DNA from: Phenylobacterium sp. LH3H17
GTDB taxonomy: Bacteria; Pseudomonadota; Alphaproteobacteria; Caulobacterales; Caulobacteraceae
Direction: 5' to 3'
Assembly: GCF_024298925.1 (NCBI RefSeq)
Contig: NZ_CP101283.1
Span: 3,477,001-3,541,000 of the forward strand
DNA length: 64,000 bases
In this document: piece by piece, positions 41,611 through 50,360 of the stretch
Layout: each line of letters starts with the position of its first letter
How positions within the stretch are numbered: position 1 is the first letter of the stretch
The notes under the pieces: generated by a model
Seen by the model: the letters and a program-made list of their open reading frames with translations, nothing else
Told to the model about the DNA's origin: nothing
Database searches by the model: none
Made by a program: the position numbers and the translations under genes

Positions 41611-42374
41611 GCGGCCTGCCGGTCATCACATCACCGCTGCTGGAGCTGGAGGGCGTGCGCCACGCCTTCTTCACGCGCCAGGGCGGGGTCTCCGCCGGGA
41701 TCTACGAAAGCCTCAATGTCGGGCGCGGTTCGGCCGACGCGCCGGCCGACGTGGTCGAAAATCGCCGCCGGGCCGCGGCCCACTTCGGCGCGCCGCCGCA
41801 GGCGCTCAGCACCTGCTACCAGATCCACTCGGCCACGGCCCTGGTCGCCGAGGAACCCTGGGGCGACGCCAGGCCCGAGGCCGACGGGGTGGTCACGGCC
41901 AGGCCGGGGGTCGTCTGCGGGGCGCTCGCCGCCGACTGCGCCCCGATCCTGTTCGCCGATCCCGAAGCCCGGATCGTCGCCGCCGCTCACGCCGGCTGGA
42001 AAGGCGCGCTCACCGGCATCGCGGAGGCCACGGCGGCCAAGATGCGCGAGTTGGGCGCTCGGCGAATCGTGGCGGTCATCGGACCCTGTATCGGCCCGGC
42101 CTCCTATGAGGTCGGCCTGGAGTTCCTGGACCGCTTCGTCGCCGACGACGCCGCCAACACCGCCTTCTTCGCGGCCGGCGAGAGCCCCGACAAGCGGATG
42201 TTCGACCTGCCGGGCTTCGTGCTGAACCGGCTGCGCGGCGCCGGCGTCACGACCTGCGAGTGGGTCGGCCGCGACACCTGCGCCGAGGAGGCGCTGTTCT
42301 TCTCCAACCGCCGGGCCTTCAAGCGTGGCGAGCCCGATTTCGGCCGCCTGCTCTCGGCGATCACCCTGACCTAG
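41607..42374 (+). CDS. pgeF: Peptidoglycan editing factor PgeF (multicopper-like laccase domain)
   Basis: A 255-residue YfiH/CNF1-fold protein. Metal-site residues appear in 'CYQIHSATALV', 'GALAADCAPILFAD', 'AAAHAGWKGALTG' and 'GPCIGPASYEVG'. PgeF removes wrongly incorporated serine-containing precursors from peptidoglycan; homologues also have purine nucleoside phosphorylase or laccase activity. GTG start overlapping midA. Ends in a CTAG overlap with the convergent antiporter gene. Confidence 0.92.
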   Translation: MSGLPVITSPLLELEGVRHAFFTRQGGVSAGIYESLNVGRGSADAPADVVENRRRAAAHFGAPPQALSTCYQIHSATALVAEEPWGDARPEADGVVTARPGVVCGALAADCAPILFADPEARIVAAAHAGWKGALTGIAEATAAKMRELGARRIVAVIGPCIGPASYEVGLEFLDRFVADDAANTAFFAAGESPDKRMFDLPGFVLNRLRGAGVTTCEWVGRDTCAEEALFFSNRRAFKRGEPDFGRLLSAITLT

Positions 42375-43447
42375 GGCACCACGGTGGTGAACAGGTAGAC
42401 CGCGAAGATCACCAGGTGGACCACGCCCTGCAGCACCGTGGTGCGGCCCACCCCCAACGACAGGGTGGTGACGATCAGGGTGAGCATCAGCAGCACCGTC
42501 GACTTGGCGTCGAGACCAAGCGACAGCGGCCAGCCCATGAAGAGCGAGACCGCGGCCACCACGGGGATCGTCAGGCCGATGGAGGCGAGCGCCGAGCCCA
42601 GCGCCAGGTTGAGGCTGGTCTGCAGGCGGTCGGCCCGGGCAGCGCGCACCGCCGCCAGGCTCTCGGGCGCCAGGACCAGGGCCGCGATGACCACGCCCAC
42701 CACCGCCTGGGGCGCGCCGGCGTCGAGCACCGCCCGCTCCAGGGTCGGCGCCAGGCTCTTGGCGAGCAGCACCACCGCGCCCAGCGACATGACCAGCAGG
42801 CCCAGGCTGACCCAGGCGGCCGTGGCGGTGGGGGGATCGGCGTGGGCCTCCTCGTCATGGGCCAACGAACCCGAGGGCAGGAAATAGTCGCGATGGCGCA
42901 CGGTCTGGATCAGGACGAAGACCCCGTAGAGCACCAGCGAGACCATCCCAACGAAGGCGAGCTGGCTGCCGGAATAGACCGGACCCGGCGTGGTGGTGGT
43001 GTAGTTCGGCAGGACCATGGTGAGCACGGCCAGGGCCGCCAGGGTCGCCAGGGCGGCGCTGACTCCCGCCTGGCCGAATCGCTGCTCCATGTGCCGGGCG
43101 GCGCCGAGCAACAGGCAGAGGCCGACCAGGCCGTTCAGGATGATCATGATGGCGGCGAACACGGTATCGCGCGCCAGGCCTGCAGCCTCGCCGCCGCCCG
43201 AAAGCATCAGCGAGACGATCAGCGCCACCTCGATCACCGTGACCGCCACGGCCAGGACGAGGGTGCCGTAGGGCTCGCCGATTCGGTGGGCCACGACCTC
43301 GGCATGGTGAACGGCGGCCAGGACGCAGGCGATCAGGCCCGCCGCCAGCAGAAGGTCTACCAGGCCGCCGAAGCCCGCGGCGAGCAGCAGCAACCATCCG
43401 ATGGGTGGGGAAAGCCAGGTCCAGGCCGGCAAGGCAAGTCGGGGCAT
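42371..43447 (-). CDS. Ca2+/H+ or Na+/H+ antiporter, ChaA/CaCA type
   Basis: A 358-residue membrane protein with about eleven helices. The two CaCA repeats are visible by their acidic motifs: '[20 protein letters not shown]' in the first half and '[20 protein letters not shown]' in the second, separated by an acidic, His-rich loop ('[11 protein letters not shown]'). It should exchange a cation for protons. ChaA in E. coli has the same length and layout. Confidence 0.88.
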   Translation of the reverse strand: MPRLALPAWTWLSPPIGWLLLLAAGFGGLVDLLLAAGLIACVLAAVHHAEVVAHRIGEPYGTLVLAVAVTVIEVALIVSLMLSGGGEAAGLARDTVFAAIMIILNGLVGLCLLLGAARHMEQRFGQAGVSAALATLAALAVLTMVLPNYTTTTPGPVYSGSQLAFVGMVSLVLYGVFVLIQTVRHRDYFLPSGSLAHDEEAHADPPTATAAWVSLGLLVMSLGAVVLLAKSLAPTLERAVLDAGAPQAVVGVVIAALVLAPESLAAVRAARADRLQTSLNLALGSALASIGLTIPVVAAVSLFMGWPLSLGLDAKSTVLLMLTLIVTTLSLGVGRTTVLQGVVHLVIFAVYLFTTVVP

Positions 43448-43505
43448 GCCCTACCCTAGCCGACCGCTCTTTGCGGCGCGACCCGGGATCTGAGCGCCTG
43501 GGGTC

Positions 43506-43531
43506 TTGCTCCCAGGTCGCGGCCTGCTACA
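43506..43531 (+). promoter_or_regulatory. Candidate promoter of prs
   Basis: TTGCTC (43506-43511), a 14-base spacer, then GCTACA (43526-43531), about 32 bases before the prs ATG. This fits the GCTA-type housekeeping pattern of Caulobacterales. Confidence 0.45.
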
Positions 43532-43563
43532 AGCCCGCGCATACGAAATTCCTCGGGGGTCCG

Positions 43564-44499
43564 ATGAAGCTGCTGGCCGGCAACTCCAACCGAACGCTCG
43601 CCGAGGCCGTCGCCTCACATCTCGACCTCCCGCTGACCAAGGCCCAGGTCAAGCGCTTCGCCGACAACGAGGTCTGGGTCACGATCGACGAGAACGTGCG
43701 CGGCGAGGATGTCTTCGTCATCCAGTCGACCAGCTACCCGGCCAACGACAACCTTATGGAGTTGCTGATCTGCATCGACGCGCTGAAACGCGCCTCGGCC
43801 AAGCGGATCACGGCGGTCATGCCCTATTTCGGCTACGCCCGGCAGGACCGGAAGACTGGGGGCCGCACCCCGATTTCGGCCAAGCTGGTTTCCAACCTGA
43901 TCACCCGGGCCGGCGCCGACCGGGTCCTGACCATGGATCTGCACTCGGGCCAGATCCAGGGCTTCTTCGACATCCCCACCGACAACCTGCTGTCCGCGCC
44001 GATCCTGGCCGCCGATATCAAGGAACACCATTCCAAGACCGCCGAGCTGATGATCGTCTCGCCCGACGTCGGCGGCGTGGTCCGGGCGCTCGCCGTCGCC
44101 ACCCGGCTGAACGCGGAACTGGCCATCGTCGACAAGCGCCGCTCCGGCCCCGGCAAGAGCGAGGTCGCCAACATCATCGGCGATGTCGACGGTCGCCGCT
44201 GCATCCTGTTCGACGACATGATCGACGGCGGCGGCACCCTCTGCAACGCCGCCCAGGCCCTGGTCGATGGTGGGGCGCTGGAGGTCTCGGCCTATGTCAC
44301 CCACGGGGTGCTGTCGGGCGCGGCGGTCGAGCGGGTGAATTCCTCGATCCTCAAGGAGCTGGTCATGACCGACTCCATCCAGCCGCCCGAACGCGCCACC
44401 GACGGCGGCAAGATCCGCTATGTGAGCTGCGACAGGCTGATCGGCGAGGCCATCCGGCGAATCGCCAACGAGGAATCGGTCTCCAAGCTGTTCGACTAA
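43564..44499 (+). CDS. prs: Ribose-phosphate pyrophosphokinase
   Basis: A 311-residue enzyme making PRPP from ribose-5-phosphate and ATP. ATG 43564 follows GGGGG; the longer upstream frame is a shadow. Motifs: '[20 protein letters not shown]', '[20 protein letters not shown]' (ATP loop), '[20 protein letters not shown]', and the PRPP loop '[20 protein letters not shown]'. Length and motifs are those of class I Prs. Confidence 0.97.
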   Translation: MKLLAGNSNRTLAEAVASHLDLPLTKAQVKRFADNEVWVTIDENVRGEDVFVIQSTSYPANDNLMELLICIDALKRASAKRITAVMPYFGYARQDRKTGGRTPISAKLVSNLITRAGADRVLTMDLHSGQIQGFFDIPTDNLLSAPILAADIKEHHSKTAELMIVSPDVGGVVRALAVATRLNAELAIVDKRRSGPGKSEVANIIGDVDGRRCILFDDMIDGGGTLCNAAQALVDGGALEVSAYVTHGVLSGAAVERVNSSILKELVMTDSIQPPERATDGGKIRYVSCDRLIGEAIRRIANEESVSKLFD

Positions 44500-44608
44500 C
44501 TCGCCGCTGCGGCCAAGCTTGGTTAGCGCCCGTTAACGGCGTCAGGTCACATTCTCGCCCGGTCGGCCGTGTTATGTTGGCTCAAGGATACACCGGGGAA
44601 GGCCCAGG

Positions 44609-45640
44609 ATGACTTCCACTTTGCGCGTGGGCCTGACGGTCGCCGCCCTTGCCGCTGCGAGTCTGCTCGCCGCCTGCTCTTCGCAACCCGCGCCGCCTCC
44701 CCCGCCGCCGCCGCCGCCGCCGGTCTCGGCGCTGCCGGCCTCGCTGGTCGAGCGGGCCAGCGCCTATCGCTACTATGTCGATCATGCCACGGCGATCTCG
44801 CCGGCCTTCACCGACGGCGCGGCCGTGGCCGACGCCGTGCGGGTGGGCGTCGCCTATGAGCCCAAGCAACTGATCCAGGGCGCCACGGCCTATGGCGCAG
44901 TCGTCGCCCTGGGCGATCCGGCCTTCGTCGCCGGCGTGCGCAGCTACGGGACTAACCCGGACGCGCGGCGCAACATCGCCTACGAGATCATGAAGGACCC
45001 GGCCTATGTGGTCGCCCTGACCGGCTCGAGTTCGGCCGCCGGCCTGGTCATGGCCGCGCTCGGCGACGACGGGAACAAGTTCTACACGGCCGGCAAGGCG
45101 GTGAAGCAGTCGGCCTACGACGTCCAGAAGCAGCCATGGTCCAAGGCCGAGGTGCCGAATCGCGACGTCCGCCTGCTGCAGGCCAAGTCGCTCTCGACCA
45201 CGCCGCTGGTTGGCGAGGTCGCCCAGACCGTGCGGCTGCAGCAGGCCGCCGCCGGCGTCCAGCCGCTGGGCCTCGTGGCCGCCCCGGCCAGCGCGCCCTA
45301 CACCCCGACGGTGATCCGCAGCCTGGCCATCGCCGCCCTGGCGGTGCTCGGCCACGCCAGCGACGCCAACATGGAAATCATCAACGCCATGATGGTGGAG
45401 CCCAACACCGGCTCGTGCATCAACATGTCCAAGCTGAACCTCTTCCAGTGCCTGGCGGTCTCCAAGCCGCACTACGAGGACGTCTTCTGCCTGGGCCAGC
45501 ACGCCATGATGGACACCGCCCGCTGCGTGATCAAAGCCTCGGGCCAGGTCGAGCCCTTCGAGCCCCGGTTCGTCCCCGTGGCGCGCACGGCGGCGGAGAT
45601 GGCGAAGCAGCCCTACAAGACCTCCACCCAAAAGCGTTAG
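44609..45640 (+). CDS. Hypothetical lipoprotein with a polyproline linker
   Basis: A 343-residue protein with a lipobox LAAC (Cys22) after a short signal peptide. Directly after it comes a linker of ten or so consecutive prolines ('QPAPPPPPPPPPPVS'), then a helical domain with 'SAYRYYVDHATAISPAFTDG' and 'AYEIMKDPAYVVALTGSS', and six cysteines near the C-terminus ('TGSCINMSKLNLFQCLAVS', 'DVFCLGQHAMMDTARC') that probably form disulfides. Probably exposed in the periplasm or on the outer membrane. The family is not recognised; similar ORFs are likely limited to related bacteria. Confidence 0.75.
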   Translation: MTSTLRVGLTVAALAAASLLAACSSQPAPPPPPPPPPPVSALPASLVERASAYRYYVDHATAISPAFTDGAAVADAVRVGVAYEPKQLIQGATAYGAVVALGDPAFVAGVRSYGTNPDARRNIAYEIMKDPAYVVALTGSSSAAGLVMAALGDDGNKFYTAGKAVKQSAYDVQKQPWSKAEVPNRDVRLLQAKSLSTTPLVGEVAQTVRLQQAAAGVQPLGLVAAPASAPYTPTVIRSLAIAALAVLGHASDANMEIINAMMVEPNTGSCINMSKLNLFQCLAVSKPHYEDVFCLGQHAMMDTARCVIKASGQVEPFEPRFVPVARTAAEMAKQPYKTSTQKR

Positions 45641-45721
45641 AAATCCGCACCCCGCACCGTTGCAACGGCCGGGAGTTTTGTGTACTTACGCCCACCTTTC
45701 GGCCCCAACGGGTCGTTCCGT

Positions 45722-45754
45722 CGCCGCGCGGGTTTCGCGCGGCGGCTTCGTTTT
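45722..45754 (+). terminator. Hairpin plus T-run just before rplY
   Basis: Perfect 9-bp stem CGCCGCGCG/CGCGCGGCG with loop GGTTT, then GCTTCGTTTT, ending 15 bases before the rplY ATG. It looks like an intrinsic terminator of the lipoprotein gene, or an attenuator for rplY because it would lie in the rplY leader. Confidence 0.6.
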
Positions 45755-45768
45755 AAGGCGAAGGCGCC

Positions 45769-46392
45769 ATGGCCGAGATCATCCTGAACGTTGAAGTCCG
45801 CGAACGCACCGGTACGGGCGGCGCCCGCGAAACCCGTCGCTCGGGCCTGGTCCCCGGCGTGCTGTACGGCGGCTCCAAGGACCCCGTGGCCATCGCCGTG
45901 AAGTCCAACGAGTTCCGCAAGGCGCTCTATACGGGCAAGCTCCTGGGCCACCTCGTGACCCTGAAGTACGGCAAGGAAAGCCAGCCGGTCATCGCCAAGG
46001 CCGTGGACATGGATCCGGTCACCGACGAGCCGGTGCACTTCGACCTCTATCGGGTCGACGAACACCAGATGATCAAGATCGCGGTCCCGGTTCGCTTCAC
46101 GAACCACGAAGCCTCGCCTGGCCTCAAGAAGGGCGGCACGATCAACGTGGTGCGCCACGAGGTCGAACTGATGTGCCCGGCCGACTCCATCCCGGAAGAG
46201 CTGGTCTTCGACCTGACCGGCCTGGACATCGGCGACACCATCCGCATCTCGGCCTTCGAACTGCCCAAGGGTGTGCAGGCGGCCATCGATCGCGACGTGG
46301 TCGTGGCCACCCTCGCCGGCTCCTCGGCCTCGGCCTCGGCCGACGCCGCGGCTGACGACGAAGCCGCCGCCGCCGCCTCGACCACCGAGTAG
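45769..46392 (+). CDS. rplY: 50S ribosomal protein L25 (CTC form)
   Basis: A 207-residue two-domain L25/CTC protein. The N-terminal 5S-rRNA-binding domain opens 'ILNVEVRERTGTGGARETRR' with 'LVPGVLYGGSKDPVAIAV'; the C-terminal domain has 'VPVRFTNHEASPGLKKGGTI' and an acidic Ala-rich tail. The long form is usual in alphaproteobacteria. AAGGCGAAGG precedes the ATG. It is followed by pth after 32 bases. Confidence 0.95.
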   Translation: MAEIILNVEVRERTGTGGARETRRSGLVPGVLYGGSKDPVAIAVKSNEFRKALYTGKLLGHLVTLKYGKESQPVIAKAVDMDPVTDEPVHFDLYRVDEHQMIKIAVPVRFTNHEASPGLKKGGTINVVRHEVELMCPADSIPEELVFDLTGLDIGDTIRISAFELPKGVQAAIDRDVVVATLAGSSASASADAAADDEAAAAASTTE

Positions 46393-46424
46393 AACAGACG
46401 ATCTCTTCGTCGCGAGGAGATCGA

Positions 46425-47045
46425 ATGCTCATCCTTTCCGGCCAAGGCAATCCGGGAGCCCGCTATGCGGGCAACCGGCACAATATCGGCTTCATGGCCG
46501 TAGACGCGATCGCGCGTCGCTGGCGCTTCGGGCCCGAGCGCTCGAAGTTCGGCTCGTTGATCCGCGAGGGCGAGATCGACGCCGAGGGCGGCCCCGTGCG
46601 CGCCCTGATCCTCAAGCCGCAGACCTTTTACAACGAGAGTGGACGCTCGGTCGGCGAGGCGCTGAAGTTCTACAAGCTGAGCCCCGCCGATCTCGTGCTG
46701 TTCTACGACGAGATCGACCTGGCCCCCGGCCGGTTCCGGATGAAGACCGGCGGTGGGGCGGCGGGCAATAACGGGGTCCGCTCCGTGACCGCCCACGTGG
46801 GCCCCGATTTCCGGCGCGCCCGCCTGGGCGTGGGCCACCCGGGCCAGAGCGAGCTGGTCCAGGGCCATGTGCTGTCCGACTTCCACAAGGTCGACCAGAA
46901 CTGGGTGGCCGACCTGCTGGCCGCCCTCGCCGACGCCGCGCCCCTGCTGGCCGCCGGCGAGGACGAGAAGTACCAGACCGAGGTCATGCGCCTGGCCCCC
47001 GCCGACAAGGCCGACACCCGCCAGGCCCGCAATCGCGAGAGCTGA
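46425..47045 (+). CDS. pth: Peptidyl-tRNA hydrolase
   Basis: A 206-residue enzyme releasing peptides from stalled peptidyl-tRNA. Catalytic His and neighbours appear in 'GNPGARYAGNRHNIGFMAVD'; 'PQTFYNESGRSVGEALKFYK' and 'FYDEIDLAPGRFRMKTGGGA' with 'GNNGVRSV' after it are classical blocks. GAGGAGA lies 5 bases before ATG 46425. Part of an rplY, pth, ychF run. Confidence 0.96.
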   Translation: MLILSGQGNPGARYAGNRHNIGFMAVDAIARRWRFGPERSKFGSLIREGEIDAEGGPVRALILKPQTFYNESGRSVGEALKFYKLSPADLVLFYDEIDLAPGRFRMKTGGGAAGNNGVRSVTAHVGPDFRRARLGVGHPGQSELVQGHVLSDFHKVDQNWVADLLAALADAAPLLAAGEDEKYQTEVMRLAPADKADTRQARNRES

Positions 47046-47055
47046 CCGCTGCCCT

Positions 47056-47082
47056 GTTGGGCCCACCCGCCGGACGTGCTAG
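47056..47082 (+). promoter_or_regulatory. Candidate promoter of ychF
   Basis: TTGGGC (47056-47061), a 15-base spacer and GCTAGG (47077-47082), 31 bases before the ychF start. It resembles the other GCTA-type promoters in the window. Confidence 0.35.
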
Positions 47083-47113
47083 GTCGCGCCCTCGCATAGG
47101 AAACGAAGACTCC

Positions 47114-48211
47114 ATGGCTCTGAAAGTCGCCATCGTCGGCCTGCCGAACGTCGGCAAGTCGACCCTGTTCAACGCGCTCACCCAGACCGCGGCGGCCCAG
47201 GCGGCCAACTACCCGTTCTGCACCATCGAGCCCAATACAGGCGACGTGGCCGTGCCCGAACCGCGCCTGGAGAAGCTGGCGGCGGTCATCCCGTCCAAGG
47301 AGATCATCCCCTCCCGGATCAACTTCGTGGACATCGCGGGCTTGGTGCGCGGCGCCTCCAAGGGCGAGGGCCTCGGCAACCAGTTCCTGGCCAATATCCG
47401 CGACTGCGACGCCGTGGCCTTCGTGGCCCGCTGTTTCATCGACGACGACATCACCCACGTCGAAGGCAAGGTCGATCCCCTCTCCGACCTCGAGACCATC
47501 GAGACCGAGCTGATGTTGGCCGACCTTGAGAGCCTGGAGAAGCGGGTCGCCAACCTCGAAAAGCGGGCTAAGGCCGGCGACAAGGAAAGCGCCCAGACCC
47601 TGCGCCTCGTGCAATTGGCCCTGGCCGAGCTCAACGCCGGTCGGCCCGCCCGCAAGGCCAAGGTCGCCGACGAGGACGACAAGGCCTGGCGGATGCTGCA
47701 GCTCCTGACCTCCAAGCCCGCGCTCTATGTTTCCAATGTCGACGAGGCCTCCGCCGCCGACGGCAACGACATGTCCCGCCTGGTGGCCGAACGCGCGGCG
47801 CGCGACGGCGCCGACCACGTGGCCATCTCCGCCCAGATCGAGAGCGAGATCGCCATGCTCGATCCCTCCGAACGCGCCGAGTTCCTGGAGACCCTCGGCC
47901 TCACCGAGCCCGGCCTCAACAAGCTGATTCGCGAGGCCTATCACCTGCTGGGCCTGCAGACCTATTTCACCGTCGGGCCCAAGGAGGCGCGCGCCTGGAC
48001 CATCCACAAGGGCGACACCGCCCCCCAGGCGGCCGGCGTGATCCACACCGACTTCGAGAAGGGCTTCATCCGCGCCGAGACCATCGCCTATGACGACTAT
48101 GTCCGGCTGAACGGAGAGGCCGGGGCCCGCGACGCCGGCAAGCTGCGTGCCGAGGGCAAGGAATACGTGGTCAACGACGGCGACGTGATGAACTTCCGCT
48201 TCAACGTCTAG
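47114..48211 (+). CDS. ychF: Redox-regulated ATPase YchF (Ola1 family)
   Basis: A 365-residue Obg-related P-loop protein. G1 GLPNVGKST, G2/G3 'NFVDIAGLVRGASKGEGLGN', NVDE in place of NKxD (giving ATP preference), then coiled coil 'ESLEKRVANLEKRAKAGDKE' and the C-terminal TGS domain 'QTYFTVGPKEARAWTIHKGD'. It binds ribosomes and is linked to oxidative stress and translation. Start ATG 47114. Confidence 0.96.
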   Translation: MALKVAIVGLPNVGKSTLFNALTQTAAAQAANYPFCTIEPNTGDVAVPEPRLEKLAAVIPSKEIIPSRINFVDIAGLVRGASKGEGLGNQFLANIRDCDAVAFVARCFIDDDITHVEGKVDPLSDLETIETELMLADLESLEKRVANLEKRAKAGDKESAQTLRLVQLALAELNAGRPARKAKVADEDDKAWRMLQLLTSKPALYVSNVDEASAADGNDMSRLVAERAARDGADHVAISAQIESEIAMLDPSERAEFLETLGLTEPGLNKLIREAYHLLGLQTYFTVGPKEARAWTIHKGDTAPQAAGVIHTDFEKGFIRAETIAYDDYVRLNGEAGARDAGKLRAEGKEYVVNDGDVMNFRFNV

Positions 48212-48219
48212 GCCCGATG

Positions 48220-48356
48220 CTCCCCCTCTGGGGGAGCTGTCACCGCAGGTGACTGAGGGGGACATTGACTCGCTTTCGCGCGCTTCAACCCCCTCTGTCT
48301 CGTCGCGAAGAGGCGACGAGCCACCTCCCCCAAATCGCGCTGCGCGCTGGGGGAGG
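48220..48356. repeat. Complex intergenic palindromic repeat element
   Basis: About 137 bases made of nested inverted repeats: CTCCCCC-TCT-GGGGGAG (48220-48236), GAGGGGG...CCCCCTC across 48255-48296, CGTCGC-GAAGAG-GCGACG, and CCTCCCCC...GGGGGAGG (48324-48356). The wording 'gctgtcaccgcaggtgactgaggggg' type is common in Caulobacterales intergenic regions. It lies between ychF and the dienelactone hydrolase genes and has no ORF. I see only this one copy in the window. Confidence 0.7.
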
Positions 48357-48439
48357 ATTTCTGATGCCGAGGCCTTCCGAACTCTCATTGGGCCCCCCGC
48401 CATTCTCTGCTTAGCTCCCCGACCAAACAGGAGAGACAC

Positions 48440-49108
48440 ATGGGCGAGACCATCACCCTCAAGGGCGCGGACGGGTTCGAGTTTTCCGCCTATCACGAGC
48501 AACCGTTCACGCCGCGCAAGGGCGGGGTGATCGTGATCCAGGAGATCTTCGGCATCGACCGCCACGTGCGCGCCGACGTCGAACGCTGGGCCAAGGCCGG
48601 CTATGAGGCCATCGCGCCTGCCCTCTACGATCGACGCGAGCGCGACTTCGTCTCCGCCCACGATCCGGATGGCATCGCCGCGGGCGTGGCCCATGCGCGG
48701 GCGACACCGCTGGACCAGGCCCTGGGCGACATCGCCGCCTGCCGCGATTTCCTGAGCGCGCGGGGCAAGGTCTGCGTGGTGGGCTATTGCTACGGCGGAT
48801 CGCTCACCTGGCTGGCGGCGGGCAAGGTCGAGGGCCTGGCCGCGGCGTCCAGCTATTACGGCAGCCTGGTGGCCGCCAACGCCGCCCTGAAGCCGCTCTG
48901 CCCGACCATCATCCACCTCGGCCACACCGACCCCGGCATCAAGGCTGACGAGGTCGAGAAGGCCGTGCACGAGCACCATCCCGAGGTGCCGGTCTACATC
49001 TACGAGGGGGCCGGCCACGGCTTCAACAACGAGAGCCCCGAGCGCTACGCCGAGGAGGCCGCCGACCTCGCCCGGGCCCGGACCCGCGAACTGTTCGAGA
49101 GCGCCTGA
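48440..49108 (+). CDS. Dienelactone hydrolase family protein, copy 1
   Basis: A 222-residue alpha/beta hydrolase of classical size. 'VIVIQEIFGIDRHVRADVER' carries the activating Glu; the nucleophile motif is GYCYGG (Cys), the acid Asp lies in 'HLGHTDPGIKADEV', and the base His in 'YEGAGHGFNNES'. AGGAGAGAC precedes the ATG. It is two bases from a paralogous gene on the same strand. Substrate unknown. Confidence 0.92.
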   Translation: MGETITLKGADGFEFSAYHEQPFTPRKGGVIVIQEIFGIDRHVRADVERWAKAGYEAIAPALYDRRERDFVSAHDPDGIAAGVAHARATPLDQALGDIAACRDFLSARGKVCVVGYCYGGSLTWLAAGKVEGLAAASSYYGSLVAANAALKPLCPTIIHLGHTDPGIKADEVEKAVHEHHPEVPVYIYEGAGHGFNNESPERYAEEAADLARARTRELFESA

Positions 49109-49110
49109 GC

Positions 49111-49791
49111 GTGGGCGAGACGATCAGGCTCGCGAGTGGCTTCGACGGCTTCGAGCTTGACGCCTATCGCGTTCGGCCGGGCGACGCCCGGCGCGGCGGG
49201 CTGGTGCTGATCCAGGAGATATTCGGGGTCACCGACCACATCCGCGACCTCGCCGACAGCTTCGCACAGGACGGTTACGAGGTGATCGCGCCCTGCCTCT
49301 ACGACCGCCTGGAACGGGGCTTCGAGGCGGACTACGGCCAGGAGGCCGTGGCCAAGGGGGTGAAGTACTCTCAGGAGACCCCGTGGGACCAGGTGGCCGG
49401 CGACCTGCAGGCGGCGGTGAACGCCCTGCAGCCGCCGGTCTTCGTCACCGGCTTCTGCTGGGGCGGGGCGGCGACCTGGCTGGCGGCCTGCCGCTGCACG
49501 GGGCTGTCGGCAGCCTCGGCCTTCTACGGCCGCCGGATCAGCGAGCTGAAAGACGAGATTCCCAAGGTCCCCATCATCCTGCATTTCGGCAAGACAGACG
49601 CCTCGATCCCGCCGGAGCGGATCGACGAGATCGCCTCGGCCCATCCCGACATCCCGATCCACCTGTACGACGCCGGCCACGGCTTCGCGTCCGATCGGCG
49701 CGCGGACTACGACGCCGACTGCGCCCGGCTGGCCCGCCTGAGGACGCTGGCCCTGTTCGCCAACAACGGCGCCGGCCGCAGCGCGGTCTAG
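49111..49791 (+). CDS. Dienelactone hydrolase family protein, copy 2
   Basis: A 226-residue paralogue of the previous gene, starting GTG 49111 two bases after it. 'LVLIQEIFGVTDHIRDLADS', nucleophile GFCWGG, acid in 'LHFGKTDASIPPERI' and base His in 'YDAGHGFASDRR' line up with copy 1. The tandem pair probably arose by duplication and may act on related substrates. Stop in a CTAG overlap with the convergent membrane protein gene. Confidence 0.92.
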   Translation: MGETIRLASGFDGFELDAYRVRPGDARRGGLVLIQEIFGVTDHIRDLADSFAQDGYEVIAPCLYDRLERGFEADYGQEAVAKGVKYSQETPWDQVAGDLQAAVNALQPPVFVTGFCWGGAATWLAACRCTGLSAASAFYGRRISELKDEIPKVPIILHFGKTDASIPPERIDEIASAHPDIPIHLYDAGHGFASDRRADYDADCARLARLRTLALFANNGAGRSAV

Positions 49792-50264
49792 GAGGCAGGT
49801 TCCTCGATCAGCTTGCGGATCGGCGGCTGCAGCTCCAGCACCCGGACCAGGATAGCCTGGGCCGCCAGTATGCCGATGCCCGCGGCGTAGCCGGAGAACA
49901 CCCCGGCCGGATAGCGGCCGCCATAGGCCACCGCCCCCACCTGCCAGTAGATGAACAGGGCCGCGCCCGCGAGCAGGCCGACCCCGGTGATCACCGAGAC
50001 CGGGCTCTGACCGAAGCCCGCCTGGAAGCTCAACCAGACATAGCGGGCCAGCATCCGTTTCAGCCAGGGCACCAGCAGCGGCAGGACCAGCGAGATGACC
50101 AGGAAGACAGCGGGCCAGATGAGAGTGCGCTGGGCGATCAGGTCCGTCCCGCCCGGCAGGACCTGGAAGGCGTTGACCACCGCCCCCGCATAGATCAGCG
50201 ACGCGGCGGCGAGCGCCACGTCCTGCATACGCTTGAAATCCCGCCAGGGGCGAATGAAGGCCAT
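49788..50264 (-). CDS. Hypothetical four-helix membrane protein
   Basis: A 158-residue inner-membrane protein. Helices are predicted near residues 15-35, 48-68, 91-110 and 119-140. No conserved motif is recognised. Ends with a cytoplasmic tail 'LELQPPIRKLIEEPAS'. Divergent from the aspartyl protease-like gene at 50361. Confidence 0.7.
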   Translation of the reverse strand: MAFIRPWRDFKRMQDVALAAASLIYAGAVVNAFQVLPGGTDLIAQRTLIWPAVFLVISLVLPLLVPWLKRMLARYVWLSFQAGFGQSPVSVITGVGLLAGAALFIYWQVGAVAYGGRYPAGVFSGYAAGIGILAAQAILVRVLELQPPIRKLIEEPAS

Positions 50265-50360
50265 CCCTGAAATCTTAGCGGCTCGTTGGGGCAGGCGTAA
50301 GGCATGTTCCCACCTCGCGCGGCTTGGCTATGCTCGCGAGGCCCTTGAGTCTCGGACCCC

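Noticed and set aside
44690-44722. CCG/CCC run in the lipoprotein gene as a microsatellite or phase-variable repeat
   Set aside because: The run mixes CCT, CCC and CCG codons and has units of three, so slippage would not shift the frame; it reads as a coding polyproline linker.
46703-49018. A 771-residue minus-strand frame opposite pth, ychF and a hydrolase
   Set aside because: All three plus-strand genes are strongly recognised families. The antisense protein has no motifs and reflects high GC codon bias.
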